Origin: Gammaproteobacteria bacterium
GTDB taxonomy: Bacteria; Pseudomonadota; Gammaproteobacteria; Chromatiales; Sedimenticolaceae
Assembly (NCBI GenBank): GCA_020445245.1
Contig: JAGRHB010000038.1
Span: 1-8,517, forward strand
Direction: 5' to 3'
Length of the DNA: 8,517 nucleotides
The notes under the pieces are model-generated. The model did not search any database, had not been told where the DNA came from, and saw only the letters and a list, made by a program, of their open reading frames with translations. Of this stretch, positions 7,907 to 8,517 are shown piece after piece (within the stretch, counting starts at the first letter, position 1; each line of letters begins with the position of its first letter). Made by a program: the position numbers and the translations under genes.

Positions 7907-8194
7907 TTGGTCGTCATCAAGCTCCTGTTTCTGCTGGTATTCATGGTTGTTGGCGCCAGTTTCGCGATCATCAATGATGCGCCGGTGGTGGTCGATCTTT
8001 ACTTCGTCACGCCGCAACTGCCGCTTTCCCTGTTGCTGCTTCTGGCGCTCGGGTTCGGCATTGCGCTCGGTGGCCTCGCCGGCATGGTCTATTTCATGCG
8101 GGTGAAGAAAGAGAATGCCGACCTGAAGCGCAAGACCCGCCTGGTCAGCGAAGAAGTGAAGAACCTGCGCGCCATGCCGATCAAAGGACGTTGA
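7907..8194 (+). CDS. lapA: LapA, lipopolysaccharide assembly protein A (DUF1049 family)
   Basis: The 95-residue inner-membrane protein has two predicted membrane helices (about residues 4-22 and 38-63) joined by a short periplasmic loop, NDAPVVVDLYFVTPQLP. The basic, charged C-terminal tail (RVKKENADLKRKTR) is probably cytoplasmic and coiled. In E. coli, LapA acts with LapB in LPS assembly and in controlling LpxC levels. TTG 7907 is chosen because it has a strong Shine-Dalgarno, gives an N-terminus matching the family (start followed by IKLLFLLV), and lies after the probable promoter. ATG 7859 (111 residues) is the alternative and would add an unusual N-terminal extension. lapB follows 4 nt after the stop. 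The commonly adjacent ihfB is absent; fliK takes its place. Confidence 0.88.
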   Translation: MVVIKLLFLLVFMVVGASFAIINDAPVVVDLYFVTPQLPLSLLLLLALGFGIALGGLAGMVYFMRVKKENADLKRKTRLVSEEVKNLRAMPIKGR

Positions 8195-8198
8195 TTCG

Positions 8199-8517
8199 GT
8201 GCAGGAACTCCTCCTCCTGTTGCTGCCCGTAGCGGCTGCTTCCGGTTGGCTGGCAGCCCGCAGGAGTGCGCGCAAGGAAAAAGGCGAGTGTGTCGGGGAG
8301 ACGGGCCCGGTGTACTTCCGCGGTCTCAACCATCTGCTGAATGAAGAGCCGGACAAGGCGATCGACGCCTTCGTCGAGATGCTCGAGGTGGACAGTGATA
8401 CTGTCGAGACTCATCTGGCGCTCGGCAATCTGTTTCGGCGCCGTGGCGAGGTCGAGCGCGCCATCCGCATCCACCAGAACCTGATTGCACGTCCCGCCCT
8501 GACCCGGGAACAGCGCG
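8199..8517 (+). CDS. lapB: LapB, LPS assembly regulator with TPR repeats (N-terminal part, runs off the window)
   Basis: The first 106 codons are present and the gene continues past the end. The start is GTG 8199, giving MQELLLLLLPVAAASGW, a single membrane anchor, then ARRSARK. It closely follows the E. coli LapB (YciM) pattern: TPR-like segments at about 37-67 (YFRGLNHLLNEEPDKAIDAF) and 70-100, including HLALGNLFRRRGEVERAIRI, then LTREQR. LapB is an inner-membrane protein with cytoplasmic TPRs and a C-terminal rubredoxin-like domain (not in view). In E. coli it promotes FtsH degradation of LpxC and so limits LPS synthesis. AAAGGA (8183-8188) lies 10 nt before GTG, inside the end of lapA, so the two genes are translated as one operon. 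Confidence 0.96.
   Translation, partial: MQELLLLLLPVAAASGWLAARRSARKEKGECVGETGPVYFRGLNHLLNEEPDKAIDAFVEMLEVDSDTVETHLALGNLFRRRGEVERAIRIHQNLIARPALTREQR

Overview
The window looks like a stretch of chromosome from a high-G+C gammaproteobacterium. The order hrcA-grpE-dnaK-dnaJ-dapB, a lapA-lapB pair for LPS assembly, and proteins close to the E. coli versions of DnaK, DnaJ, DapB and LapB all point that way. Having HrcA together with good sigma32-type promoters fits a Chromatiales/Ectothiorhodospiraceae-like or xanthomonad-like lineage better than an enteric one; that placement is inference. No insertion sequence, CRISPR array, tRNA, rRNA or phage gene was seen.

Region 1 (1-4249, plus strand) is a heat-shock chaperone cluster: the tail of hrcA (repressor), then grpE, dnaK and dnaJ. 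Two sites with the same architecture (CTTG-box, 13-nt spacer, CCCCATnT) precede grpE and dnaK, so each gene appears to have its own sigma32 promoter. The dnaK site overlaps the grpE stop codon. A strong intrinsic terminator lies between dnaK and dnaJ, and dnaJ has no obvious Shine-Dalgarno sequence, so DnaJ output is probably held below DnaK output.

Region 2 (4333-5611, plus strand) holds dapB (lysine and diaminopimelate synthesis) and an overlapping gene for a small predicted lipoprotein with an NTF2-like look.

Region 3 (5639-6648, minus strand) is a two-gene unit: a short-chain dehydrogenase/reductase (SDR) that starts at TTG behind a strong Shine-Dalgarno, followed by an unrecognised 99-residue protein whose TTG start overlaps the SDR stop (TTGA). 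It converges on the lipoprotein gene.

Region 4 (6756-7783, plus strand) is a lone fliK, for flagellar hook-length control, behind a good sigma54 -24/-12 promoter. No other flagellar gene is in view.

Region 5 (7852-8517, plus strand) is lapA (TTG start proposed) and the first 106 codons of lapB, behind an extended -10 promoter. Here fliK sits where ihfB commonly lies in other gammaproteobacteria.

Most of the window is well-known housekeeping material. The least ordinary parts are the SDR plus unknown small-protein unit, the promoter arrangement of the chaperone cluster, and the solitary sigma54-driven fliK. I found no convincing new multi-gene system.
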